A DNA stretch of 64,000 bases from Pseudozobellia thermophila (GTDB lineage Bacteria; Bacteroidota; Bacteroidia; Flavobacteriales; Flavobacteriaceae). Location of the stretch: NCBI RefSeq assembly GCF_900141855.1, contig NZ_FQYU01000005.1, positions 7,790-71,789 of the forward strand. The letters run 5' to 3'. A program made the position numbers and the translations under genes. This document shows positions 28,020 to 37,731 of this stretch, in pieces. Every line of letters begins with the position of its first letter. The first letter of the stretch is position 1. Under the pieces are notes generated by a model that saw only the letters and a list, made by a program, of their open reading frames with translations, ran no database searches and had not been told where the DNA came from.

Positions 28020-28060
28020 GAAGCGTCGCATATCGACGAAGAACGAACTTACAGCATAAA

Positions 28061-29308
28061 ATGGAAGTACTAAAAATTGCAACCGCAGGAAGTGTAGACG
28101 ACGGAAAAAGTACCTTGATCGGTAGAATTCTGTACGATACCAAATCGTTGACCAGCGATAAGTTGGAGGCCATAGAAAAGACCAGTAAAAGCAAGGGATA
28201 CGACTACCTCGACTTTTCATTGGCAACCGACGGCCTAGTGGCCGAACGCGAGCAGGGCATCACCATAGATGTGGCTCATATCTATTTTTCAACCGACAAG
28301 AAAAGTTACATCATCGCCGATACCCCTGGCCACGTAGAATACACGCGTAACATGGTTACCGGGGCGTCTACCTCCCAGGCGGCCATCATTTTGATCGATG
28401 CCCGAAAAGGGGTGATCGAACAGACCAACAGGCATTTTTTTATCAACAACCTGTTGCGGATCAAAGACGTGGTCGTGGCGATCAATAAAATGGATTTGGT
28501 CGATTACTCCGAAGAGACCTATAACAAGATCAAGGCCGATTTTGAACAACTCATGGCCAAACGCGATTACCAAGACCAGAAAATCACCTTTATTCCCGTA
28601 AGTGCGCTTAAGGGCGATAATGTGGTGAACAAGTCCGATAAAACCCCTTGGTATACAGGTCCGGCCCTGTTGGAGCACTTCGAGGCCTTGGATCGAAAGG
28701 ATGTTTACAATGTGGGAACCCCGCGGTTTCCGGTTCAGTACGTCATCCGACCTAAAACCGAGGAGCATCACGATTTCCGTGGTTTCGCCGGAAAAGTCTA
28801 TGGCGGGGAGCTAAGTGTGGGCGACGAGGTGGTGGCACTTCCGTCACAGACCCGCTCAAGGATCAAGGAAATCTATTTTTACGATAAAAAATATCAAACC
28901 GCCGCACGGCGTTCGTCGGTAACCATTACCCTAGAAGACGAGATCAACCTGAGTAGGGGCGATATGTTGGTCAAGGCAGGGGATCTGCCGACAATCGACA
29001 AGCAGTTTACCGCGACCGTATCGTGGATGGACTCCGATAAAATGACACCCGGAAAAAAATACGTCGTACAGCACGGCGTGAACAAGGTGTTGGCCAAGGT
29101 CGATAACATACACCATAAGATCAACCCCGATTATTCGGGTATCGAAACTGAGGTCGACGGTCTGGGCATGAACGATATCGCCCAGGTGAGCTTTAAGTTG
29201 AACAAGCCTATCTTTTACGATAAGTTCAAAGACCACCGCACCAACGGTTCGTTTATCTTGATCGATACCCAAACCAACAATACGGTCGGCGCAGGGTTCA
29301 TCAGCTAA
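28061..29308 (+). CDS. cysN: Sulfate adenylyltransferase subunit 1 (GTPase)
   Basis: 415 aa elongation-factor-like GTPase that drives APS synthesis by CysD. G1 is GSVDDGKST (10-18), G3 is DTPGH (87-91) and G4 is NKMD near 142. It ends after the beta-barrel domains; there is no C-terminal CysC (APS kinase) domain as in CysNC fusions, so PAPS formation must be done elsewhere. Confidence 0.96.
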   Translation: MEVLKIATAGSVDDGKSTLIGRILYDTKSLTSDKLEAIEKTSKSKGYDYLDFSLATDGLVAEREQGITIDVAHIYFSTDKKSYIIADTPGHVEYTRNMVTGASTSQAAIILIDARKGVIEQTNRHFFINNLLRIKDVVVAINKMDLVDYSEETYNKIKADFEQLMAKRDYQDQKITFIPVSALKGDNVVNKSDKTPWYTGPALLEHFEALDRKDVYNVGTPRFPVQYVIRPKTEEHHDFRGFAGKVYGGELSVGDEVVALPSQTRSRIKEIYFYDKKYQTAARRSSVTITLEDEINLSRGDMLVKAGDLPTIDKQFTATVSWMDSDKMTPGKKYVVQHGVNKVLAKVDNIHHKINPDYSGIETEVDGLGMNDIAQVSFKLNKPIFYDKFKDHRTNGSFILIDTQTNNTVGAGFIS

Positions 29309-29354
29309 AGGAAGACTAGGAAAAAAGGAACCGCACTTAGCGTTGTCTTATTAT

Positions 29355-29370
29355 CTATTAAATCTATAGG
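29355..29370 (+). promoter_or_regulatory. Candidate operator, copy 3
   Basis: CTATTAAATCTATAGG lies 58 nt before the sulfite reductase ATG and matches the two copies at 26 kb. It suggests an internal promoter under the same regulator; no clear TAnnTTTG element was found beside it. Confidence 0.5.
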
Positions 29371-29427
29371 AAAAATATAATAAAATACTCGGAGGTAGTT
29401 GTCCGGAGTTTGAAAACAAGAAGAAAC

Positions 29428-31518
29428 ATGCAGAGTTTTAGAACCGAAATAGAGAATCCCGTTGTTGAAAAGGACATCCTCGAGCTGGAAAGGAAAATCA
29501 GGCTTTTTCAAGAAGGAAAGGTCGACGAGGAAAAATTCCGAAGCCTTCGTTTGGCCAGGGGAGTGTATGGCCAGCGTCAACAAGGGGTGCAGATGATCCG
29601 TATCAAACTGCCCTACGGAAAGGTAACTTCAAAGCAGTTGAAGCGTATCTGTGACGTTTCCGACGAGTATTCGACCGGCCGTTTGCACATAACCACCCGG
29701 CAGGACATCCAGATCCATTATGTCGACCTGAACCGGACTCCCGAGCTTTGGGCCGAACTTGAAAAGGACGACGTAACGTTGCGCGAAGCCTGTGGTAATA
29801 CCGTACGGAACGTAACCGCCAGTGAAACCGCCGGCATCGATGTAGACGAGCCTTTTGATGTTTCGCCCTATGCCCATGCCCTTTTTCAGTATTTTTTGCG
29901 TAACCCGATCAGTCAAGAGATGGGACGTAAGTTCAAGGTGTCCTTTTCGGCGAGCGACGCCGATACCGGACTTTCCTATATGCACGACCTGGGCTTTATC
30001 GCCAAACTTAAGGATGGGGTAAGGGGCTTTAAGGTAATGTTGGGCGGTGGACTGGGTTCACAACCGCGGCATGCCGATGTGCTTTTTGATTTTTTGGAGA
30101 GCGATAAGATCATTCCATTGATGGATGGGGTCGTTCGCGTCTTCGACAGATACGGCGAACGAAAGAGTAGGGCCAAGGCACGTATGAAGTTCTTGATAAA
30201 GGATATCGGCCTTGACGGATTCAAGGCCTTGTTGGCCGAGGAACAAAAAGCCGTTCCTTACCAGTCGTATCCTATCGATGCGGAAGCCTATCCCAAGGTT
30301 GAGGTGGCCCAAGTGGAAGTGCCCCAAGTTGAGATAGCGGATAAAAATGCTTTCGAGGCATGGAAATCGACCAACCTTGTCCCGCAAAAGCAGCAAGGCT
30401 TTGTGGCCATAGGAATCAAGGTGCTCCTGGGCGATTGGTATACCGACAAAGCCAGGAAATTGGCCGATTTGGTAAGCGAGTACGCCGCGGGCGAAATTCG
30501 TCTGTCGTTGCGCCAAAATATTTTAATCCCCTACGTTAGGGAAGGGTTGCTGCCTTTCTTTTACCAAGAACTTTCCAACTTGGGCTTTACCGAAGCAGGC
30601 TATAACAAGGCATTGGATATTACGGCATGCCCAGGTACCGATACCTGTAATTTGGGTATTGCGAGCAGTACGGGAATTGCCGAAGAATTGGAGCGGGTTA
30701 TCAGAACCGAATATCCGCACTATATCGCCAATGATGATGTGACCATAAAGATCAGTGGGTGCATGAACGCCTGTGGCCAACACAATATGGCCCATATCGG
30801 TTTTCAGGGAATGAGCGTTAGAACCAAGGACAAGTTGGTGGCCCCGGCCCTGCAGGTACTGTTGGGCGGAAGCAACGACGGTAACGGAAACGGGCGTTTT
30901 GCCGATAAGGTGGTGAAAATACCCAGTAAACGCGGTCCCCAGGCCCTTCGTTTGATCCTCGACGATTATGAGGCCAACGGAAAGGGTAAATCGTATGCCG
31001 ATTACTACCAAGAAAAGGGACAAATGTATTTCTATGACTTTTTGACCCCCCTTTCCGATGTAAGTAACCTGAGTCCCGAAGATTTTATTGACTGGGGCAA
31101 TAGCGAGCGTTACGAGAAGGCCATCGGTATCGGTGAGTGTGCCGGTGTGGTCATCGACTTGATCGCTACCCTGCTTTTTGAGAGCGAGGAAAAAATACAG
31201 AATGCCAAAGAAGCCTTGGAAGCCGGAAAATGGGCGGCCAGTATCTACTATTCGTATACTTCGATGGTAAATTCGGCCAAGGCGCTATTGACCGCCGAAA
31301 AGGCCAAGGTAAATACCCATGCGGGCATCATCAAGGACTTTGACGCCAAATTTGTCGCGTCGGGCCGAATAGACCTGGGCCGCGGATTTGAGGAGCTTGC
31401 GCTGCAACTGAATAAGAACGAGCCCACCGAAGCTTTTGCTAAAAGCTATTTGGAGGATGCACGGCACTTTTTACAGACCGTGGAGGCGTATAGAAAACAA
31501 GAATTGGCCGAGGCGTAA
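29428..31518 (+). CDS. Sulfite (nitrite/sulfite-type) reductase with C-terminal HEPN-like domain
   Basis: 696 aa from MQSFRTEIENP. It has two ferredoxin-like/siroheme repeats; the four Cys for 4Fe-4S and siroheme are in ACPGTDTC (about 400-407) and SGCMNACG (about 441-448). It reduces sulfite to sulfide, probably with ferredoxin. Residues ~580-690 (KIQNAKEALEAGKWAASIYY onward) are an extra helical domain that looks HEPN-like and is not needed for catalysis. Six codons upstream an alternative ATG exists (29410). A copy of the operator lies in the 119-nt gap from cysN, so it may be transcribed separately too. Confidence 0.92.
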   Translation: MQSFRTEIENPVVEKDILELERKIRLFQEGKVDEEKFRSLRLARGVYGQRQQGVQMIRIKLPYGKVTSKQLKRICDVSDEYSTGRLHITTRQDIQIHYVDLNRTPELWAELEKDDVTLREACGNTVRNVTASETAGIDVDEPFDVSPYAHALFQYFLRNPISQEMGRKFKVSFSASDADTGLSYMHDLGFIAKLKDGVRGFKVMLGGGLGSQPRHADVLFDFLESDKIIPLMDGVVRVFDRYGERKSRAKARMKFLIKDIGLDGFKALLAEEQKAVPYQSYPIDAEAYPKVEVAQVEVPQVEIADKNAFEAWKSTNLVPQKQQGFVAIGIKVLLGDWYTDKARKLADLVSEYAAGEIRLSLRQNILIPYVREGLLPFFYQELSNLGFTEAGYNKALDITACPGTDTCNLGIASSTGIAEELERVIRTEYPHYIANDDVTIKISGCMNACGQHNMAHIGFQGMSVRTKDKLVAPALQVLLGGSNDGNGNGRFADKVVKIPSKRGPQALRLILDDYEANGKGKSYADYYQEKGQMYFYDFLTPLSDVSNLSPEDFIDWGNSERYEKAIGIGECAGVVIDLIATLLFESEEKIQNAKEALEAGKWAASIYYSYTSMVNSAKALLTAEKAKVNTHAGIIKDFDAKFVASGRIDLGRGFEELALQLNKNEPTEAFAKSYLEDARHFLQTVEAYRKQELAEA

Positions 31519-31524
31519 CCGAGA

Positions 31525-32337
31525 ATGGAAGACCAAAAAAGGAAATATAACGATTTTAGGTTCGAGACCGGTACAGCTGCCAACCGTGGACGGTTGACGG
31601 TGATCGGTGCCGGTCCGGGCGATGTGGAGTTGATTACCCTCAAGGGAATCAAGGCCCTCGAATCGGCCGATGTGGTTCTGTACGACGCCTTGGTCGATAC
31701 GGAACTGTTGCAATATGCACCCAATGCGGAACAGATTTTTGTAGGGAAGCGAAAGGGCTGTTATGCCTATCAACAGGAACAGATCAATCAGCTCATTGTC
31801 GACAGGGCAACTTCCGGCAATCATGTGGTACGCTTAAAGGGAGGGGATCCCTTTGTCTTTGGCCGAGGGGCCGAAGAGATGGAATATGCGGCCCAATTCG
31901 GTATCGAGATCGGAATGGTGCCAGGTGTCTCGTCGTGCCTATCGGTTCCTGCCTCGCAGCACATACCCGTCACCAAAAGGGGGGCAACGGAGAGCTTTTG
32001 GGTAATTACGGGTACGACCAAAGAGCATAGACTGTCCGATGATGTGGCCTTGGCAGCCAAAAGTAAGGCTACGGTGGTCATTTTAATGGGAATGTCCAAA
32101 CTAAGCCAAATAGTGGCGCTCTTTAAGGCCGAGGGAAAATCGAAAACCCCTGTCGCCATTATCCAGAACGGTACTAGAAAGGACGAAAAAATAGGAGTGG
32201 GTACCGTGGAATCGATCGAGGAGGTGGCCGCTCAAAAGGAATTGGCGAATCCGGCGATTATAATCATCGGGGAAGTAGTGGGGCACAGGGCCCGCATTAT
32301 GGAGCTTGTCAAAAATCATGAATTAGAGTTAAGTTAA
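31525..32337 (+). CDS. cobA: Uroporphyrinogen-III C-methyltransferase
   Basis: 270 aa. SUMT family: VIGAGPGDVELITLKG at 26-41 and the VRLKGGDPFVFGRG motif near 103. It uses SAM to make precorrin-2, the first step to siroheme for the sulfite reductase encoded 6 nt upstream. The first ~22 residues are an unusual hydrophilic extension. The oxidase/ferrochelatase step (CysG N-terminal type) is not encoded next to it. Confidence 0.95.
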   Translation: MEDQKRKYNDFRFETGTAANRGRLTVIGAGPGDVELITLKGIKALESADVVLYDALVDTELLQYAPNAEQIFVGKRKGCYAYQQEQINQLIVDRATSGNHVVRLKGGDPFVFGRGAEEMEYAAQFGIEIGMVPGVSSCLSVPASQHIPVTKRGATESFWVITGTTKEHRLSDDVALAAKSKATVVILMGMSKLSQIVALFKAEGKSKTPVAIIQNGTRKDEKIGVGTVESIEEVAAQKELANPAIIIIGEVVGHRARIMELVKNHELELS

Positions 32338-32342
32338 GCGAT

Positions 32343-33404
32343 ATGATAAAAACAGATGTTTTAATAATTGGTGCGGGTCCGACAGGCTTGTTTACAGTGT
32401 TCGAAGCGGGCTTGCTAAAGCTGAAGTGCCATTTGATAGATGCCTTGCCACAGCCCGGTGGGCAGTGTTCGGAAATCTATCCCAAGAAGCCGATCTACGA
32501 TATTCCGGCCTTTCCGGAAATTTTGGCGGGTACCTTGGTAGACAACCTTATGGAACAAATTAAACCTTTCGAACCCGGTTTTACCCTGGGGGAAAGGGCG
32601 GAGACCTTGGACAAGCTCGATGACGGTTCCTTTGTAGTGACCACCAATAAGGGCACCGAACACCACGCACCCGTTGTGGTTATCGCGGGAGGATTGGGTT
32701 CCTTTGAACCTAGAAAACCACCTATTTCCAACATAGTCGATTTTGAAGACAAGGGAGTGGCCTACATGGTCAAAGATCCCGAGGTGTATCGCAACAAGAA
32801 GGTGGTCATCGCAGGAGGTGGCGACTCGGCCCTTGACTGGGCGATTTTCTTGACCGATGTAGCCTCCGAAGTTTCCTTGGTCCACCGTAGAAAGGAATTC
32901 AGAGGGGCCCTCGATTCCGTTGAAAAGGCACGGGAGTTGGCCAAATTGGGCAAGATCAAGCTGTACACCGAGGCCGAGGTGAAAAAACTGTATGGCGACG
33001 AGCATCTCGAGGCCGTGGTCGTTAAGCACAACGATCCCGAAAAGGGCGAAACCTATGTTGAGGTCGATCACTTTATCCCGCTGTTCGGACTTTCGCCCAA
33101 ATTGGGGCCGATAGGCGATTGGGGGCTTGAAATAGAACGCAATGCCATTAAGGTCAACAACGCAAAGGATTACCAGACCAACATACCCGGTGTCTTTGCC
33201 ATTGGCGATGTCAATACCTATGAAGGAAAATTGAAACTGATCCTGTCCGGCTTTCACGAGGCGGCCGTCATGTGCCAATACGCCTACCAGATCATCAACC
33301 CCGACAAGCGTTATGTGATGAAATATACCACGGTCGGAGGGGTGACCGGATTCGATGGGTCTAAAAAAGAAGCCAAGAAAGAGGTCGTACAGAGCATCTC
33401 TTAA
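32343..33404 (+). CDS. Ferredoxin-NADP reductase, thioredoxin reductase-like
   Basis: 353 aa flavoprotein. The FAD motif GAGPTGLF is at 10-17 and the NADP motif IAGGGDSALDWA begins near 156. There is no CxxC redox pair as in true thioredoxin reductase, and the extended C-terminus (KYTTVGGVTGFDGS) fits bacterial type 2 FNR. It probably supplies electrons through ferredoxin to the sulfite reductase. It begins 5 nt after cobA and closes the sulfate operon. Confidence 0.88.
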   Translation: MIKTDVLIIGAGPTGLFTVFEAGLLKLKCHLIDALPQPGGQCSEIYPKKPIYDIPAFPEILAGTLVDNLMEQIKPFEPGFTLGERAETLDKLDDGSFVVTTNKGTEHHAPVVVIAGGLGSFEPRKPPISNIVDFEDKGVAYMVKDPEVYRNKKVVIAGGGDSALDWAIFLTDVASEVSLVHRRKEFRGALDSVEKARELAKLGKIKLYTEAEVKKLYGDEHLEAVVVKHNDPEKGETYVEVDHFIPLFGLSPKLGPIGDWGLEIERNAIKVNNAKDYQTNIPGVFAIGDVNTYEGKLKLILSGFHEAAVMCQYAYQIINPDKRYVMKYTTVGGVTGFDGSKKEAKKEVVQSIS

Positions 33405-33807
33405 TACTCGGCCGTATACGAATTTTGATAGTAGTGCCATAACCTTCCGACAGCCACGGCCTCGGAAGGTTTGTACTACGGAAAAAAAGTCGGGGTTTAC
33501 TTGTTTTTGGTAAAGCCTTGACGTTACTTTGCAACCGTTCATTTATACACTGTAATCGTTATCAAGAAAGGTGGAGGGACTAGACCCATTGAAGCCTTGG
33601 CAACCCTTTTCTCATAAAGAAGGTGCTACATTCTATCCCAATTTTGTTGGGGCAGATAACAAAGAGCGGCAATTCTTGTCCGTTTATATATTCCCTTACT
33701 TGATATTGATTTTTTGTTACAGCGCAGCGCCATCGCGAGCGAGAACAGGCTCGTGCGGGTGGCAAATAGAAAGGCTTTTAGGCCATAAGTGAGAATAGAG
33801 CATACCG
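33405..33807. other. Leader region of the metH operon
   Basis: It holds the SAM-I aptamer at 33558-33660 and TTACTTTG (33523-33530) as a possible -7 element upstream. 33661-33807 should hold the switching part; CGCGAGC (33734-33740) can pair with GCTCGTG (33749-33755), but a clear T-tailed terminator was not seen. No gene is supported. Confidence 0.5.
33558..33660 (+). ncRNA. SAM-I riboswitch (S-box) before metH
   Basis: P1 is GTTATC (33558-33563) / GATAAC (33655-33660). The core segments AAGAAAGGTGGAGGGA, AGACCCATTGAAGCC, TTGGCAACCC, AAGGTGCTACATTCTATCCC and GGGGCAGA closely match the copy before metY. It should repress the split metH genes, and perhaps metF, when SAM is high. Confidence 0.93.
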
Positions 33808-34809
33808 ATGAAAGATATACGCGAAATATTAAAGGAAAGGATTTTGGTTTTGGATGGCGCCATGGGCACCATGTTACAGCGCTACAAGTTTACCGAGGCC
33901 GATTTCAGGGGAGAGCGGTTCAAAGATTGGCCACATCCCCTTCAGGGCAACAACGATTTGTTGTCGCTGACCCAGCCCGAGGCGATTGCCGAGGTGCACC
34001 GAAAGTACCTCGAGGCCGGGGCCGACCTTATAGAGACCAATACCTTTTCGGGTACGACCATTGCCATGGCCGATTACCATATGGAAGACCTGGTTTATGA
34101 GCTCAACTACGAATCGGCCAAAATCGCCAAAAAAGTGGCTGCCGAGTTTACCGAAAAAGAGCCCGAAAAACCGAGGTTCGTAGTCGGAAGTATCGGCCCT
34201 ACCAATAAAACGGCAAGTATGTCTCCCGATGTGAACGACCCAGGTTTTCGAGCCATCTCCTTTGAAGAATTGAGGGTCGCCTACAAACAGCAGGTAGAGG
34301 CCTTGCTCGACGGCGGGTCGGATATCCTTATGGTAGAGACCATTTTCGATACGCTGAACGCCAAGGCCGCTCTTTTTGCCATTGAGGAAGTGAAGGAAGA
34401 GCGAAACATAGACCCGCCGATCATGGTCAGCGGTACGATTACCGATGCCTCGGGCAGGACCCTTTCGGGACAAACGGCCGAAGCTTTCTTGATTTCCATA
34501 TCGCATATACCTGTTTTTTCGGTAGGTTTCAATTGTGCCCTTGGGGCCAATCAGTTGGTCCCCCATTTGGAGGTGTTGGCGTCAAAGACCGGTCATGCCG
34601 TCTCGGCACACCCGAACGCGGGTCTCCCGAACGCCTTCGGCGAATACGACGAGACGCCCGAACAAATGGCGGCGCAGATCAAAGAGTATGTGGAGAAGGG
34701 CCTGGTGAACATTGTTGGGGGCTGTTGCGGTACCACGCCCGAGCATATCACCGCCATAGCCCAACTGGTGGAAAAGTACGATCCCAGAACGGTTTCGACA
34801 GCGCAATAG
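33808..34809 (+). CDS. metH: Methionine synthase, homocysteine-binding part
   Basis: 333 aa. This is the N-terminal module of cobalamin-dependent methionine synthase, with the start motif [14 protein letters not shown] (about 15-28) and zinc ligands C243 (GFNCALG) and C306/C307 ([10 protein letters not shown]). It binds and activates homocysteine. The rest of MetH is a separate gene 18 nt downstream, an arrangement common in Bacteroidota. Expression is under the SAM-I leader. Confidence 0.94.
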   Translation: MKDIREILKERILVLDGAMGTMLQRYKFTEADFRGERFKDWPHPLQGNNDLLSLTQPEAIAEVHRKYLEAGADLIETNTFSGTTIAMADYHMEDLVYELNYESAKIAKKVAAEFTEKEPEKPRFVVGSIGPTNKTASMSPDVNDPGFRAISFEELRVAYKQQVEALLDGGSDILMVETIFDTLNAKAALFAIEEVKEERNIDPPIMVSGTITDASGRTLSGQTAEAFLISISHIPVFSVGFNCALGANQLVPHLEVLASKTGHAVSAHPNAGLPNAFGEYDETPEQMAAQIKEYVEKGLVNIVGGCCGTTPEHITAIAQLVEKYDPRTVSTAQ

Positions 34810-34827
34810 TAATTTACCGTATTGACA

Positions 34828-37548
34828 ATGACAACAAATAATACCAACATACCGCCGGCGAAAGGACAGGAACGGTTTCTGACCCTCTCGGGTCTCGAGC
34901 CCCTTGTGGTAACTCCCGATTCCAATTTCATCAACGTGGGGGAGCGTACCAATGTGGCCGGTTCTAGAAAATTCCTGCGCCTGATCAAGGAGGAAAAATT
35001 CGAGGAGGCCCTCGATGTGGCCCGCGAACAGGTCGAAGGGGGAGCCCAGATTATCGATATCAATATGGATGACGGCCTGATCGATGGAAAGGAGGCCATG
35101 GTCAAATTCTTGAACCTGGTCATTGCCGAACCCGATATTGCCCGGGTACCGATCATGATCGATAGCTCGAAGTGGGATATTATCGAGGCGGGCCTACAAG
35201 TGGTTCAGGGTAAATCGGTCGTGAACTCGATCAGCCTAAAGGAAGGAAAGGACGAATTCGTGCACCATGCCAAACTGATCAAGCGATACGGTGCTGCGGT
35301 AATCGTGATGGCCTTTGATGAGGTCGGCCAAGCCGATACCTACGACAGGCGTATCGAAATCTGCAAGCGCTCCTACGATATTCTGGTAAACGAGGTGGGT
35401 TTTCCACCCGAAGACATCATTTTCGACCTTAACATCTTTCCCGTGGCCACGGGTATGGAAGAGCACAGGCGCAACGCCTTGGACTTTATCGAAGCGACCA
35501 AATGGGTCCGCGAAAACCTGCCCTATGCCAGCGTAAGCGGCGGGGTAAGTAATGTGTCCTTCTCCTTTCGGGGAAACAACCCCGTACGGGAGGCCATGCA
35601 TTCCGTATTTCTGTACCATGCCATCAAGGCGGGCATGAACATGGGCATTGTTAACCCAAGTATGCTGGAGGTCTACGACGATATTCCCAAAGACCTTTTG
35701 GAAATGGTCGAAGACGTTATTCTCGATCGAAGGGACGATGCCACCGAGCGCCTGCTCGAGTTTGCCGATTCGGTCGTGGGCAAGGCCAAGGAAAACAAGG
35801 TCGACCTTTCGTGGCGCGAAGAGCCCTTGCAAGACCGCATTACCCGGGCATTGGTAAAGGGGATCGATCAATTTATCATTGAAGATGTCGAAGAGGCCCG
35901 CCAGGCATCGAACAAACCCATTGAGGTGATCGAAGGGCATTTGATGATCGGTATGAACGTGGTGGGCGACCTGTTCGGAAGCGGTAAAATGTTCCTGCCC
36001 CAGGTGGTGAAATCGGCGCGGGTCATGAAAAAGGCCGTGGCCTACCTCTTGCCCTATATCGAGGAGGAAAAGCTCTTGAATCCTCAAGTGGGCGACGAAA
36101 AGGGCAACGGAAAAATACTCATGGCCACCGTTAAGGGCGATGTACACGATATCGGAAAGAACATCGTAAGCGTCGTCCTGGCGTGTAACAATTACGAGAT
36201 CGTAGACCTGGGCGTTATGGTACCGCCCGAAAAGATCATCGAAACCGCCATTGAGGAAAAGGTGGATGTCATCGGACTGAGCGGCCTGATTACCCCGTCG
36301 TTGGACGAGATGGTACACTTGGCCAAGGAAATGGAACGCAAGAACTTTAAGATTCCCCTGTTGATCGGGGGTGCCACCACGAGCAAGGCGCACACCGCCG
36401 TAAAAATCGACCCGAAATACAGCGAGGCCGTAGTGCACGTAAACGATGCCTCAAGGGCCGTAACCGTGGTGGGCGACCTGCTGCAAAAGGAAACATCGGC
36501 GGCCTATAAAAAATCGATAAAGGAAGACTACGATGCGTTCAGGGAGAAGTTTTTGAACCGGTCCCAGCACAAGACGTACAAAACCCTGGCCGAGGCCCGA
36601 AAGAACAAGTTTCAAATCGATTGGGGGAAGGCGGAAATCGTAAGACCCAAAAAAATGGGGATCCAGGTAATCGAGGATGTCGATTTAAGGGAGTTGCTGC
36701 CCTATGTCGATTGGACCCCGTTCTTTAGGAGCTGGGAGCTGCACGGCCGCTATCCCGATATATTGAAGGACGAGGTGGTGGGCGAACAGGCTACCGAACT
36801 TTTTGCCGACGTGCAAAATATGCTCAACGACGTACTGGCCAACAAGAAGTTAAGGGGCAAGGGGGTCTTCGGACTCTTTCCGGCGAATACCTTGGACAAT
36901 GACGACGACATAGAGGTTGAAGTAGGGCATGAAAAGTTTATCTTCAGGACCCTGCGCCAGCAGTTGCAGCGGAGGGAGGGCGTGCCCGATTACGCCCTGG
37001 CCGATTTTATCGCGCCCAAGACCAGCGGAAAGGAAGACTATATCGGCTGTTTTTGCGTGACCACGGGATTCGGTACCGAAGAAATGGCCGGGAAATACAG
37101 AAAGGACCTCGACGATTATAACTCGATCATGATCAAGGCCCTTTCCGACCGCTTGGCCGAGGCCTTTGCCGAATACCTTCATAAAAAGGTAAGGACGGAA
37201 TATTGGGGCTATGCCGCCGACGAGAACTTGGACAACGAGGCCTTGATCGAGGAAAAGTACAAGGGCATACGGCCCGCCCCGGGCTACCCCGCCTGTCCGG
37301 ATCACTTGGAAAAGCTGACCATTTGGGAGGTCTTGAAGGTAGAGGAGCGGATCGGGGTGAAACTGACCGACAGCCTGGCCATGTGGCCCGCCTCATCGGT
37401 GTCGGGCTATTATTTCGGCAATGCCGGGGCCCGCTATTTCGGCCTCGGGAAAATTAAGGAAGACCAAGTGCGCGATTTTGCACAAAGAAAAGGCATGGAT
37501 TACGCGGAGGCGGCCAAATGGCTGGCCCCCAATATAGCGGACGATTGA
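34828..37548 (+). CDS. metH: Methionine synthase, folate/B12/activation part
   Basis: 906 aa. Domains in order: methyl-THF (pterin) binding from about 30 ([16 protein letters not shown]), the helical cap, the B12 domain with DVHDIG (438-443, lower cobalt ligand H440) and [13 protein letters not shown], then the SAM-dependent reactivation domain with [12 protein letters not shown] near 816. With the preceding protein it methylates homocysteine. An in-frame TTG lies two codons earlier, but the ATG is preferred. No B12 riboswitch is seen here. Confidence 0.95.
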   Translation: MTTNNTNIPPAKGQERFLTLSGLEPLVVTPDSNFINVGERTNVAGSRKFLRLIKEEKFEEALDVAREQVEGGAQIIDINMDDGLIDGKEAMVKFLNLVIAEPDIARVPIMIDSSKWDIIEAGLQVVQGKSVVNSISLKEGKDEFVHHAKLIKRYGAAVIVMAFDEVGQADTYDRRIEICKRSYDILVNEVGFPPEDIIFDLNIFPVATGMEEHRRNALDFIEATKWVRENLPYASVSGGVSNVSFSFRGNNPVREAMHSVFLYHAIKAGMNMGIVNPSMLEVYDDIPKDLLEMVEDVILDRRDDATERLLEFADSVVGKAKENKVDLSWREEPLQDRITRALVKGIDQFIIEDVEEARQASNKPIEVIEGHLMIGMNVVGDLFGSGKMFLPQVVKSARVMKKAVAYLLPYIEEEKLLNPQVGDEKGNGKILMATVKGDVHDIGKNIVSVVLACNNYEIVDLGVMVPPEKIIETAIEEKVDVIGLSGLITPSLDEMVHLAKEMERKNFKIPLLIGGATTSKAHTAVKIDPKYSEAVVHVNDASRAVTVVGDLLQKETSAAYKKSIKEDYDAFREKFLNRSQHKTYKTLAEARKNKFQIDWGKAEIVRPKKMGIQVIEDVDLRELLPYVDWTPFFRSWELHGRYPDILKDEVVGEQATELFADVQNMLNDVLANKKLRGKGVFGLFPANTLDNDDDIEVEVGHEKFIFRTLRQQLQRREGVPDYALADFIAPKTSGKEDYIGCFCVTTGFGTEEMAGKYRKDLDDYNSIMIKALSDRLAEAFAEYLHKKVRTEYWGYAADENLDNEALIEEKYKGIRPAPGYPACPDHLEKLTIWEVLKVEERIGVKLTDSLAMWPASSVSGYYFGNAGARYFGLGKIKEDQVRDFAQRKGMDYAEAAKWLAPNIADD

Positions 37549-37731
37549 GCAAGGCGCGAAGGGGCGTTCTTAAAAATGGCTGGCCAAGGGGCCCGCGTTA
37601 GGGATTGAGGCGGTATCTTTTGAGCGAAGCTCGAAAATAAAGCCGAAAGCCCGACCGGCCTGCGAAGTAGGGCGGTAACGCCCCGTGTAGATAAAATAAA
37701 ATTGTTTTGGGTATAGATATATTGAAAGTAA

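Noticed and set aside
33571-33792. 73-codon frame across the metH riboswitch
   Set aside because: Same reason: it overlaps the aptamer and its product is low-complexity and non-conserved in look.
34810-34827. Frameshift explanation for the split metH
   Set aside because: Both parts have clean ends, a proper gap and complete domains; split MetH is common in Bacteroidota.
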